Assembly: GCF_000382045.1 (NCBI RefSeq) | Contig: NZ_KB907452.1 | Span: 312,295-376,294 of the forward strand | DNA: 64,000 bases | Source of the DNA: Variovorax atrisoli 110B | GTDB lineage: Bacteria; Pseudomonadota; Gammaproteobacteria; Burkholderiales; Burkholderiaceae_C | Reading direction: 5' to 3' | Shown: positions 9,273 through 16,212 of the stretch, in pieces | Layout of the letters: every line of letters starts with the position of its first letter | Position numbering within the stretch: position 1 is the stretch's first letter | Program-made: the position numbers and the translations under genes | Notes under the pieces: generated by a model | Told to the model about the DNA's origin: nothing | The model's input: the letters and a program-made list of their open reading frames with translations, nothing else | Databases searched by the model: none

Positions 9273-10847
9273 TTACTTGATCTTCGCGTTCCAGAAGAAC
9301 GGCCAGGTCGCGGGCTGGTAGTTGTCCAGCGCCGGGCTCTTGGCCGAGAGGCCGTTGAACTTGCCGACGTTGATGTACGGCACCTCGTCGTACACCACCT
9401 GCTGCACCTTGCCCCACAGCGCGCCGCGCTTGGCGGGGTCGCTCTCGACGTTGAAGGCCTGCAGCGCCGACTTCTTGGCAGGCGTTTCCCACCAGCCGGG
9501 CGCGCCGTCGCCGAGCTGCGGCGGCGAGAGCATGGGCTCGGGGAACTGCCCCGAGTGGGTGACGTAGATGTCCCACAGCTTGGCGTCGTTGCGCCGCTGC
9601 ACCAGCGTGGCCCAGTCGACCACGTTGAGGTCGACCTTGAAGCCGGCGCGCTTGAGCTGCTCGGCCATCAGCAGCGCCATGTTGTAGTGGAAGTCGTACT
9701 GGCGGCTGGTGAGCACGCGGATCGGCTCGCCCTTGTAGCCGGCCTTGGCGGCGGCTTCCTTGGCCTTGGCGGCGTTGCGCTGGTTGTACTGGTCGGCGCC
9801 CGCGGTCGAATAGAAGGGCGAGCCCTTCGGGAAGTGGTTGGGCTCGGCGGTGAAGAAGCGCGTATCGCCGAAGCCGGCGGCGAGCATCTCGCCTTCGCCC
9901 AGCGCGGTCTGGATCGCCTGGCGCACAGGCTGGCTGGCGGCCACGCCTTCCTTGGTGTTGAGCACGAGGTACGGGAAGCCGAACGAGGGCGTCATGATCG
10001 GCACGGTCTTGCCGCCCGACTTCTCCAGCCGCGGCAGCGCTTCCACCGGCAGCAGGTCGGCGAAGTCGTACTGGCCGGCCAGCGCGCCCTCGACGCGGGT
10101 GCTGGCGTTGGGCACGGGCACGAAGCGCAGCTCCTCGATGGCCGCCTCGCGCTTGCCGCCGTAGCCGCTGGCGGCCTCCTTGCGCGGGCTGTACTTGTCG
10201 AAGCGGGTGAGCAGCACGAACTGGTCGGGGCGGCGCTCCTTGAACTTGTAGGGGCCTGTGCCCACGAACTCCTTCAGCGGCGAGGCGATGGAGTCCTTGG
10301 CCATGATGGCGGCCATGCCGCTGGGCAGCGCAAGCTGCGACAGCAGCGGCGCGTAGGGTTCCTTCAGCACGATCTCCACCGCCAGCGGGCCCTTGGCCTT
10401 GAGGCTGTCGATTTCCTTGCCCACGGCCTTGCCGCGCGGCGACTGGTCCATCCAGCGCTGCAGGCTGGCCACCACGTCGTCGGCCGTGAGCTCGCGGCCG
10501 CTGTGCAGCATCACGCCCTTGCGCAGGGTGATGGCGTAGGTCTTGCCGTCGGCCGAGATCTTCGGCATGCCCTCGGCCAGCATCGGCACCACGTTCCACT
10601 TGGCGTCGAAGGTGTAGAGCGTCTCGTACACGTGCTGCATGATGGTTCCGACCAGGTCTGCGGTGGAAGCCATAGGGTCGAGCGTCTGCGGCTCCGCCAC
10701 CATCGCCAGCGTGGCGAAATTGCGCGGCCCCTGGGCATGGGCGCTCGGGTGGGGCAGCGCGGCGCACAGCACCGCGAGCAGGGAGGCACCCAGCAGGCTG
10801 CGCTTGGACAGCATGGGCAGGCGCTGGACGGGACCGACGTGGGGCAT
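9273..10847 (-). CDS. Peptide ABC transporter substrate-binding protein (family 5, DppA/OppA-like)
   Basis: 524 residues. It has a signal peptide (LSKRSLLGASLLAVLCAAL, likely cleavage after AHA) and then the SBP_bac_5 fold: ATLAMVAEPQTLDPMASTAD, the VVPMLAEGMPKISADGKTY strand pair and a central FVGTGPYKFKERRPDQF. I chose the ATG at 10847 because AAGGAG sits 7 nt upstream; the in-frame ATG at 10862 lies before that ribosome site. It is the first gene of the minus-strand transporter operon, behind the divergent promoter region shared with ridA. It delivers the solute to the DppB/DppC-like permeases. Confidence 0.93.
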   Translation of the reverse strand: MPHVGPVQRLPMLSKRSLLGASLLAVLCAALPHPSAHAQGPRNFATLAMVAEPQTLDPMASTADLVGTIMQHVYETLYTFDAKWNVVPMLAEGMPKISADGKTYAITLRKGVMLHSGRELTADDVVASLQRWMDQSPRGKAVGKEIDSLKAKGPLAVEIVLKEPYAPLLSQLALPSGMAAIMAKDSIASPLKEFVGTGPYKFKERRPDQFVLLTRFDKYSPRKEAASGYGGKREAAIEELRFVPVPNASTRVEGALAGQYDFADLLPVEALPRLEKSGGKTVPIMTPSFGFPYLVLNTKEGVAASQPVRQAIQTALGEGEMLAAGFGDTRFFTAEPNHFPKGSPFYSTAGADQYNQRNAAKAKEAAAKAGYKGEPIRVLTSRQYDFHYNMALLMAEQLKRAGFKVDLNVVDWATLVQRRNDAKLWDIYVTHSGQFPEPMLSPPQLGDGAPGWWETPAKKSALQAFNVESDPAKRGALWGKVQQVVYDEVPYINVGKFNGLSAKSPALDNYQPATWPFFWNAKIK

Positions 10848-10878
10848 GGGGAACTCCTTCATGGGGCGGACTGATTTG

Positions 10879-10893
10879 TGAAAGAAATTTTCT
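10879..10893. promoter_or_regulatory. Operator-like inverted repeat 1 (GAAA-N5-TTTC)
   Basis: The sequence TGAAAGAAATTTTCT is centred at 10886, just downstream of the predicted minus-strand start of transcription. It shares the GAAA-N5-TTTC core with the second site 84 bp away, about eight helical turns. It is a candidate RpiR-type operator; no binding evidence is available here. Confidence 0.5.
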
Positions 10894-10914
10894 CTCCGGC
10901 CCGAACTTTGAAGC

Positions 10915-10942
10915 AGTATCCATGCCAAATCATCCGTGTTAA
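10915..10942 (-). promoter_or_regulatory. Candidate sigma-70 promoter for the binding-protein/transporter operon
   Basis: Read on the minus strand: TTAACA at 10942-10937, a 16-bp spacer, then GATACT at 10920-10915. It lies between the two inverted repeats, so a regulator bound at both could loop it out. Match to consensus is moderate. Confidence 0.35.
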
Positions 10943-10960
10943 CCCTCGTTCGGACGATTT

Positions 10961-10979
10961 TTTGAAATAGATTTTCAAA
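10961..10979. promoter_or_regulatory. Operator-like inverted repeat 2 (TTTGAAA-N5-TTTCAAA)
   Basis: Perfect 7-bp inverted repeat TTTGAAA/TTTCAAA around TAGAT, centred at 10970. It has the same GAAA-N5-TTTC core and spacing as the site at 10879-10893. It lies upstream of the minus promoter and about 80 bp before the ridA start codon, where it could serve both directions. Confidence 0.55.
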
Positions 10980-11060
10980 TCGGAGGGATACTCGCGGCTG
11001 GCTCCAGCCCTTGTTTCCTTGTTCCTTCCCTTCTTCCTTCAACACTACTCAGGAGTACCC

Positions 11061-11450
11061 ATGCCCCTCGAATACCTCGGCGCCCCTCCCCTTGCCTCCG
11101 ACCGCCAGGTCCGCCCCTTCTCCCCGGCCGTGCGCGCCGGCGACTTCATCTACGTCTCGGGCCAGGTGCCCGTGAACAAGGACGGCGAGATCGTGGTGGG
11201 CGGCATCGAGGCGCAGACGCGCCAGGTGATGGAGAACATCAAGTCCGTGCTCGCGCTGGCCGGCGCCACCCTCGACGACGTCTGCAAGAGCACCTGCTGG
11301 CTGCAGGACGCGCGCGACTTTGGTGCCTTCAACCGCATCTACATGAGCTATTTCGGTGAGAACAAGCCGGCCCGCTCGACCACCGAGGCCCGCCTGATGG
11401 TCGATGCGCGGGTGGAGATCGACGTGGTGGCCTACAAGCCCAAGGCCTGA
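11061..11450 (+). CDS. RidA-family (YjgF/YER057c/UK114) protein
   Basis: 129 residues spanning the whole domain, with FSPAVRAGDFIYVSGQVPV, the central QTRQVMENIKSVLALAGATLDDV and the C-terminal pattern ARSTTEARLMVDARVEIDVVAY. RidA proteins hydrolyse reactive enamine/imine intermediates released by PLP-dependent dehydratases. That fits the DSD1-like enzyme in the divergent operon. The expected active-site Arg of archetypal RidA appears to be replaced by the context MVDARVEIDV, so this may be a paralogous Rid subgroup. The ATG at 11061 follows AGGAG by 5 nt; an upstream in-frame ATG has no ribosome site. Confidence 0.88.
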   Translation: MPLEYLGAPPLASDRQVRPFSPAVRAGDFIYVSGQVPVNKDGEIVVGGIEAQTRQVMENIKSVLALAGATLDDVCKSTCWLQDARDFGAFNRIYMSYFGENKPARSTTEARLMVDARVEIDVVAYKPKA

Positions 11451-11496
11451 GAAAGCGGGATCGGACAGCCGGACGCGAAGAGCGCGAAAGGAAGAC

Positions 11497-11525
11497 CCGG
11501 AAAATTCTTCCGGATTCGCTTTTGT
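11497..11525 (+). terminator. Possible terminator between convergent ridA and clpP-like genes
   Basis: Stem CCGGAA-AATTC-TTCCGG at 11497-11513 is followed by ATTCGCTTTT. It is nested within a wider inverted repeat GGAAGACC...GGTCTTCC. It is placed correctly for ending ridA transcription, but the T-run is short. Confidence 0.4.
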
Positions 11526-11544
11526 TGCGTCCGGTCTTCCGCCT

Positions 11545-12174
11545 TCAGCCGTGCAATTCGGTCTTGCGCTGGATGATGCGCGAGACCAGCCCGTACTCCA
11601 CCGCCTCCTCGGCCGAGAGCCAGCGGTCGCGCTCGATGTCGGCCAGCACCACGTCGATGGGCTTGCCGGTCTCGCGAGCGATCTCGTGCGCGATGCGCTG
11701 GCGGGCCTTGATGATTTCCTGGGCCTGGATGGCGATGTCGGTCGCCTGGCCGCCCGCGCCGCCGCTGGGCTGGTGGATCAGGAAGCGCGTGTTGGGCAGG
11801 CACACGCGGCGCTCGCGCGGCGCCGCCAGGAACAGGTGCGTGGCCGCGCTGCCCACCCAGCCGGTGCCGATCATGTTCACCGGCGCGCTGATGAAACGCA
11901 CGATGTCGTGGATGGCATCGCCCGACTCCAGGTGCCCGCCGGGCGAGCTCACGAGGATGTCGATGGGCTTCGCGGCGCTGTCGGCGTCCAGCGCGATCAG
12001 CCGGCGCGTCACGTCGGCGGCCACCGAATCGGTGATGGCGCCGAAGATCAGCAGCGTGCGCGACTTGAACGCCTTTTCTTCCAGGTAGGAGTTGCGCGGC
12101 TCGGCCGTGGCGGCGGGCTTGGTGTCGTCTTCGTCGGATCCCATCGAGAACATGGGCATGTTGGGTTGCTGCAT
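11545..12174 (-). CDS. ClpP-family serine peptidase (divergent, probably second ClpP)
   Basis: 209 residues. The N-terminal extension MQQPNMPMFSMGSDEDD precedes the ClpP fold. The oxyanion region is SSPGGHLESGDAIHDI, the nucleophile Ser lies in GTGWVGSAATHLFLAA (instead of the usual GxAASM) and the catalytic His is in LPNTRFLIHQPSGG, followed by GQATDIAIQAQEI as in canonical ClpP. No clpX or tig gene is adjacent, whereas the main betaproteobacterial clpP normally sits in tig-clpP-clpX. The start at 12174 is supported by AGGAG 7 nt upstream. Confidence 0.85.
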   Translation of the reverse strand: MQQPNMPMFSMGSDEDDTKPAATAEPRNSYLEEKAFKSRTLLIFGAITDSVAADVTRRLIALDADSAAKPIDILVSSPGGHLESGDAIHDIVRFISAPVNMIGTGWVGSAATHLFLAAPRERRVCLPNTRFLIHQPSGGAGGQATDIAIQAQEIIKARQRIAHEIARETGKPIDVVLADIERDRWLSAEEAVEYGLVSRIIQRKTELHG

Positions 12175-12277
12175 GAAGAAAGCTCCTGTGGTTGGACTGT
12201 CTTGACGAACAAGCCCACAGTTTCGTGACATTGCGCGGGCATTGCACGGGCTTTGCGCACCATGGCAAGCTGCGCGG

Positions 12278-13045
12278 ATGCTCGACGAACACTATCTCTC
12301 GCAATTCCCGGCACTGCGCGGCCGGCTGGTCCGCGCGGCGGCGCGCATGCTCGGCGGCCCGGCCGATGCCGAGGACGTGGTGCAAGAGAGCTACCTGCGC
12401 GCGCTGGAAGCCGGCGAAGGGCCCGGGCCCGAATCGATGCAGGCCTGGCTGACGACCGTGATGCAGCACCTCGCGATCGACCGGCTGCGGCGCGATGGCT
12501 GGATGCGGCGCTGGCTGCGCGATGCCGAAGGGCTCGCATCCGAGGCGCCTTCGGCGGAGAGCGAGGCTGCGCAGGCCGAATCCATCGAGCAGGCCTTACG
12601 CCTCATTGCCGCAAGGCTCTCGCCGGCCGACGGCGCCGCGGTGCTGCTGCGCGAAGTCTTCGAAGCCAGCTTCAGGGAAATCGCCGAGGCCGCCGGCAGG
12701 ACCGAGGCGGCCTGCAGGCAGCAGCTGCATCGCGCACTGCTGCGGCTGCGCGAGGAAAAGAGCCGGGATGAAGCCGGCTCCTCGGACACGGTCTTCCATG
12801 TCTACCGGCAGGCGCTGCAGGACTGCGATGCGCGCGTGTTGTTCGCGATGCTGCGGCAGCCGCCTGCGCGGGCCTTGTCGATGTCTGCGAGCGCGGCCGG
12901 TGAAACACCACGCACCGTCTGCCAGGTGATGCAGATGGGCGGCCGGCTTGGACTCGTGCTCACGCTGGGAGGCAAGGTGCTGTGTGTCTTGCCGCTCGAT
13001 GCAAGGCAGACGGACGAAGAGGCCGAAGTAGCCCTGTCGTATTAG
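12278..13045 (+). CDS. ECF-type RNA polymerase sigma factor with C-terminal extension
   Basis: 255 residues. Region 2 (about 10-75) includes AARMLGGPADAEDVVQESYLRAL and MQHLAIDRLRRD. Region 4 (about 115-165) includes LSPADGAAVLLREVFEASFREIAEAAGRTEAACRQQLHRA, shown here in two halves around VFEASF. About 85 residues follow that are not part of a minimal ECF factor and have no cysteine-rich or membrane character. Such tails can act as built-in regulators in other ECF groups. No anti-sigma gene is adjacent; the divergent neighbour is the clpP-like gene. The ribosome site is weak. Confidence 0.85.
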   Translation: MLDEHYLSQFPALRGRLVRAAARMLGGPADAEDVVQESYLRALEAGEGPGPESMQAWLTTVMQHLAIDRLRRDGWMRRWLRDAEGLASEAPSAESEAAQAESIEQALRLIAARLSPADGAAVLLREVFEASFREIAEAAGRTEAACRQQLHRALLRLREEKSRDEAGSSDTVFHVYRQALQDCDARVLFAMLRQPPARALSMSASAAGETPRTVCQVMQMGGRLGLVLTLGGKVLCVLPLDARQTDEEAEVALSY

Positions 13046-13165
13046 CCCCTTCCCCCTCTGGGGGAAGGTTGGGATGGGGGCAAGCTGCGATCGTTCGGCG
13101 CAGTGCTTTGTTGAACGCCGCCGTGCCCCCACCCCTGCCCTCCCCCAGCGGGGGAGGGAGAAAGA
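13046..13165. repeat. Paired GC palindrome repeat (second repeat family), copy 2
   Basis: CCCCTTCCCCCTCTGGGGGAAGG followed by TTGGGATGGGGGCA, about 45 unrelated bases, then GTGCCCCCACCCC and CCCTCCCCCAGCGGGGGAGGGAG. It has the same inverted two-arm layout as 4762-4880. It occupies the gap between the convergent sigma-factor and lolD genes and probably acts as a transcription or mRNA boundary. Confidence 0.75.
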
Positions 13166-13177
13166 CAAAGGCCGGTA

Positions 13178-13939
13178 TCAGCCCGCCAATCGCCCCGCCA
13201 CCAGCTGCAGCACCCGGTCGCAGCGCTTCGCCAGGTCCTGGTCGTGCGTCACCATCACGAAGGCGGTGCCGTGCCGGCGTGCGAGGTCGAGCATCAGTTC
13301 GAAGACGGTGTCGGCAGTGCTTCGGTCGAGGTTGCCGGTGGGCTCGTCGGCCAACACGCAGGCCGGCTGCGTGACCAGAGCGCGCGCGATCGCCACGCGC
13401 TGGCGCTCGCCGCCCGAGAGCTCAGCGGGGCGGTGGTGCAGGCGCTGGCCCAGGCCCACGCTCTCGAGGATCTTCGCGGCCGACTGCGCGGCGGCCTGCT
13501 TCTCCACGCGGCGGATCTTCAGTGGCATGGCCACGTTGTCCAGCGCGCTGAACTCGGGCAGCAGGTGATGGAACTGGTAGACGAAGCCCAGGTGCTGGTT
13601 GCGCAGCCGCCCCTGCTCGGCCGGATCGGCGTGGGCGATGTCCTTGCCCAGCAGATCGACCTTGCCGGTGGTGGGCTCGTCGAGCCCGCCCATCAGGTGC
13701 AGCAGCGTGCTCTTGCCGGAGCCGGAGGCGCCGACGATGGCCAGCGTCTCGCCGGCGTGCACGTCGAGGTCGATGCCGTGCAGCACGGTCAGATCGAGCC
13801 TGCCCTCGTGGAACCGCTTGGTCAGTCCACGGGCTTTCAGAACAACATCATTGGCGCCGGGCCGCCCCAAGCCAATGGCGGCCCCCTCGGGGGGCAGCGA
13901 GGACACGACAGTGCCGAGCGTGGGGGTCATTTCACTCAT
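13178..13939 (-). CDS. lolD: Lipoprotein-releasing ABC transporter ATPase LolD
   Basis: 253 residues. Walker [25 protein letters not shown] (signature), [11 protein letters not shown] (Walker B) and [10 protein letters not shown] (H-loop). The LolD-typical [16 protein letters not shown] is present. With LolC it extracts outer-membrane lipoproteins from the inner membrane. The ATG at 13939 overlaps the lolC stop by 8 nt. Residues about 5-32 ([20 protein letters not shown] and the following few) are the translation of repeat copy 4, and the conserved family sequence starts only at [12 protein letters not shown]. No better downstream ATG or GTG exists before the conserved core, so the repeat is probably translated. 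Confidence 0.93.
   Translation of the reverse strand: MSEMTPTLGTVVSSLPPEGAAIGLGRPGANDVVLKARGLTKRFHEGRLDLTVLHGIDLDVHAGETLAIVGASGSGKSTLLHLMGGLDEPTTGKVDLLGKDIAHADPAEQGRLRNQHLGFVYQFHHLLPEFSALDNVAMPLKIRRVEKQAAAQSAAKILESVGLGQRLHHRPAELSGGERQRVAIARALVTQPACVLADEPTGNLDRSTADTVFELMLDLARRHGTAFVMVTHDQDLAKRCDRVLQLVAGRLAG
13857..13926 (+). repeat. Stop-codon-linked GC repeat, copy 4 (inside the lolD 5' end)
   Basis: GGGCCGCCCCAAG, then CCCCCTCGGGGGG, then GAGGACACGACAGTGCCGAG and GGGGG. It starts 5 nt after the lolC stop and is read through in frame as the lolD N-terminus. It is closest to the recJ copy in its central palindrome. Confidence 0.75.
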
Positions 13940-15188
13940 AACGCAGGGCTTCGGCGGGGTTCACGCGGCTGGCGCGCCAGCTCGGATACAGCGTGGCGAC
14001 GAAGGCCAGCACCAGGGAAATGATCGCGATGGGCACGATGTCGCTTTGCTGCGGATCGCTGGGCATCTTGCTGATCAGGTAGATGTCCTTCGGCAGGAAG
14101 CTCGCATGGAACAGCTGCTCCAGGAAGGGCACGATCACGTCGATGTTGTAGGCGATGCCCAGGCCCAGCAGCAGGCCGGCCACGGTGCCGATCACGCCGA
14201 CCATCGCACCCTGCACCACGAAGATGCCCATGATGCTGCGCGGCGAGCTGCCCAGCGTGCGCAGGATGGCGATGTCGGCGCGCTTGTCGGTCACGGTCAT
14301 CACGAGCGTGGAGACCAGGTTGAAGGCCGCCACCGCCACGATCAGCGTGAGGATGATGAACATCATGCGTTTCTCGACCTGCACCGCCGCGAACCAGGTC
14401 TTGTTCTGGCGCGTCCAGTCGCGGATGAGGAACTCGCCCGGCAGGCTCACGGCCAGCTGGTCGGCCACCTCGCGCGCCTCGTTGAGGTTCTTGAGCTTCA
14501 GGCGGATGCCGGTGGGGCCTTCGAGGCGGAACACCTTGGCGGCGTCCTGCTCGTGCACCATGGCCAGCGCGGAGTCGTATTCGTAGTGGCCCGAGTCGAA
14601 GGTGCCGACCACGGTGAACTGCTTGAGCCGAGGCACCACGCCCGCCGGCGTGACCTGCCCGCCCGGCGCCACCAGCGTGACCTGGTCGCCCGGCTGCACG
14701 AAGAGCGAGCGAGCGAGCTCCGCGCCGAGCACGATGCCGAACTGGCCCGGCACGAGCTTGTCGAAGGTGCCGCGCGAGGCGATGCCGTTGATGTCGGTGA
14801 CCTCGGGCTCGAGCTTGGGGTCGATGCCGCGCACCAGCGTGCCCTTCATGTCCTCGCCGCGCGCGATGAGCGCCTGCGTGTTGATGAAGGGCGCCGCGCC
14901 GACCACCTCGGGGTGCTTGCGCGCCGCCGCCATGATCTGGTCGAGCTGCTGCAGCGCCTGCCCGTCGCGCGAGAAGATCTCGATGTGCGACACCACGCCG
15001 AGCATGCGGTCGCGCACTTCCTTCTGGAAGCCGTTCATCACACTGAGCACAATGATCAGCGCCGCCACGCCCAGCGCGATGCCGAGCATCGAGACACCGG
15101 AGATGAAGGAGATGAAGCCGTTGCGCCGCGTCGCCCGGCCTGCACGCGTGTAGCGCCAGCCGAGCTGCAGTTCATAAGGAAGTCGCAT
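13932..15188 (-). CDS. lolC: Lipoprotein-releasing ABC transporter permease LolC/LolE
   Basis: 418 residues. It starts [17 protein letters not shown], continues with [20 protein letters not shown] as first membrane segment and [17 protein letters not shown], a large periplasmic domain (about 50-270) and three C-terminal membrane segments ([36 protein letters not shown], the last near [16 protein letters not shown]). This is the FtsX-like MacB/LolC architecture. Only one permease gene is present, as is usual where LolC/E are merged into a single homodimeric subunit. It is the first gene of the lolC-lolD pair. Confidence 0.92.
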   Translation of the reverse strand: MRLPYELQLGWRYTRAGRATRRNGFISFISGVSMLGIALGVAALIIVLSVMNGFQKEVRDRMLGVVSHIEIFSRDGQALQQLDQIMAAARKHPEVVGAAPFINTQALIARGEDMKGTLVRGIDPKLEPEVTDINGIASRGTFDKLVPGQFGIVLGAELARSLFVQPGDQVTLVAPGGQVTPAGVVPRLKQFTVVGTFDSGHYEYDSALAMVHEQDAAKVFRLEGPTGIRLKLKNLNEAREVADQLAVSLPGEFLIRDWTRQNKTWFAAVQVEKRMMFIILTLIVAVAAFNLVSTLVMTVTDKRADIAILRTLGSSPRSIMGIFVVQGAMVGVIGTVAGLLLGLGIAYNIDVIVPFLEQLFHASFLPKDIYLISKMPSDPQQSDIVPIAIISLVLAFVATLYPSWRASRVNPAEALRYE

Positions 15189-15243
15189 AGGGTCGGAATT
15201 GTGGCATTCCGGGCAACCCTGGGGCTTCCCGGACAATAGGGGG

Positions 15244-16212
15244 ATGGCCGAAACCTCCCCACGCCAATTGCTGATCCCTTTCGCCGGCCGCGGTTCCCCG
15301 TCATGCCGCGCGGCCCTCTCCACGCTCAGGCTCCCCAATCTCGAAAACCTGCTCTCGCGGCTCACCCTCGCGGAGACCGACACGCAGGACGAAAGCACGC
15401 GCTCGCCTCCGCATGAACGCGCGCTGGCGCAGGCGCTGGGCATCTCCGCGCCCGACGGCTGCATCCCCTGGGCCGCGCTCGAGGCGCGCCGGCTGGGCAT
15501 CGCTGCGCCGGGCGACACCGAGGGCTGGGGCACCGTCACGCTGTGCAACTGGCAGGTCGGCATCGACGACGTGGTGCTGGGCGATCCGGCCTCCATCGAG
15601 ATCGACGCCGGCGAGTCGGCCGCGCTGCTGGAAGCCGCCCGCCCCTTCTTCGAGGAAGACGGCATCGCACTGCATGCCTCGCCCGTGCCCGGCCGCTGGC
15701 TGGCGCGCGCGGGTATCTTCGACGGGCTGGCCACTGCTTCCATCGACCGCGCCGTGGGCTACCCCGTCTCGCAGTGGTCGCCGCTGGCCGATGCCGCGCG
15801 GCCGCTGCGCCGGCTGCAGAACGAGATGCAGATGCTGCTGTACACCCAGCGCGTGAACGACGACCGCGCCGCGCGCGGCGTGCCGCCCATCAACTCCTTC
15901 TGGCTCGCCGGCACCGGCGCGCTGAAGAACGAAGCGGCAGCAACCGCCGTCGCACCGGCCGCCGACGACTCTCTGCGCACCGCCGCGCTGCGCGACGACG
16001 GCATCGGCTGGGCCGAGGCCTGGCAGGCGCTCGATGCCGGCCCCGTCGCCGCGCTGCTGGCCGAGTACACGCGCGGCGCGAACGACGTGTCGCTCACGCT
16101 GTGCGGCGACCGCGCCTCGCAGCGCTACACCGTGCAGCCGCGCGGCCTGGCGCGCTGGGCGAAGAGCCTGTTCGAGCGCAAGCGTGCGGCCGGCGTCCTG
16201 GAGGCGCTATGA
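15244..16212 (+). CDS. RpfE-type / cofactor-independent phosphoglycerate mutase-like protein
   Basis: 322 residues, beginning MAETSPRQLLIPFAGRGSP. The sequence resembles the uncharacterised proteins found immediately upstream of recJ in Xanthomonas and betaproteobacteria, labelled RpfE-type or phosphoglycerate-mutase-like. Visible family features are LCNWQVGIDDVVLGDP, HASPVPGRWLARAGIFDGL, LQNEMQMLLYTQRVNDDRAA and GVPPINSFWLAGTGAL. I see no signal peptide or membrane segment. It overlaps recJ by ATGA, implying coupled translation. Its biochemical function is not established. Confidence 0.75.
   Translation: MAETSPRQLLIPFAGRGSPSCRAALSTLRLPNLENLLSRLTLAETDTQDESTRSPPHERALAQALGISAPDGCIPWAALEARRLGIAAPGDTEGWGTVTLCNWQVGIDDVVLGDPASIEIDAGESAALLEAARPFFEEDGIALHASPVPGRWLARAGIFDGLATASIDRAVGYPVSQWSPLADAARPLRRLQNEMQMLLYTQRVNDDRAARGVPPINSFWLAGTGALKNEAAATAVAPAADDSLRTAALRDDGIGWAEAWQALDAGPVAALLAEYTRGANDVSLTLCGDRASQRYTVQPRGLARWAKSLFERKRAAGVLEAL

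Noticed and set aside
7984..10923. A single 979-codon frame spanning the lactonase and binding-protein genes as a fusion protein
   Set aside because: Only its first part is the lactonase (start 9252, Tat signal). Beyond that it is out of frame with the binding-protein gene, which has its own start, signal peptide and stop.
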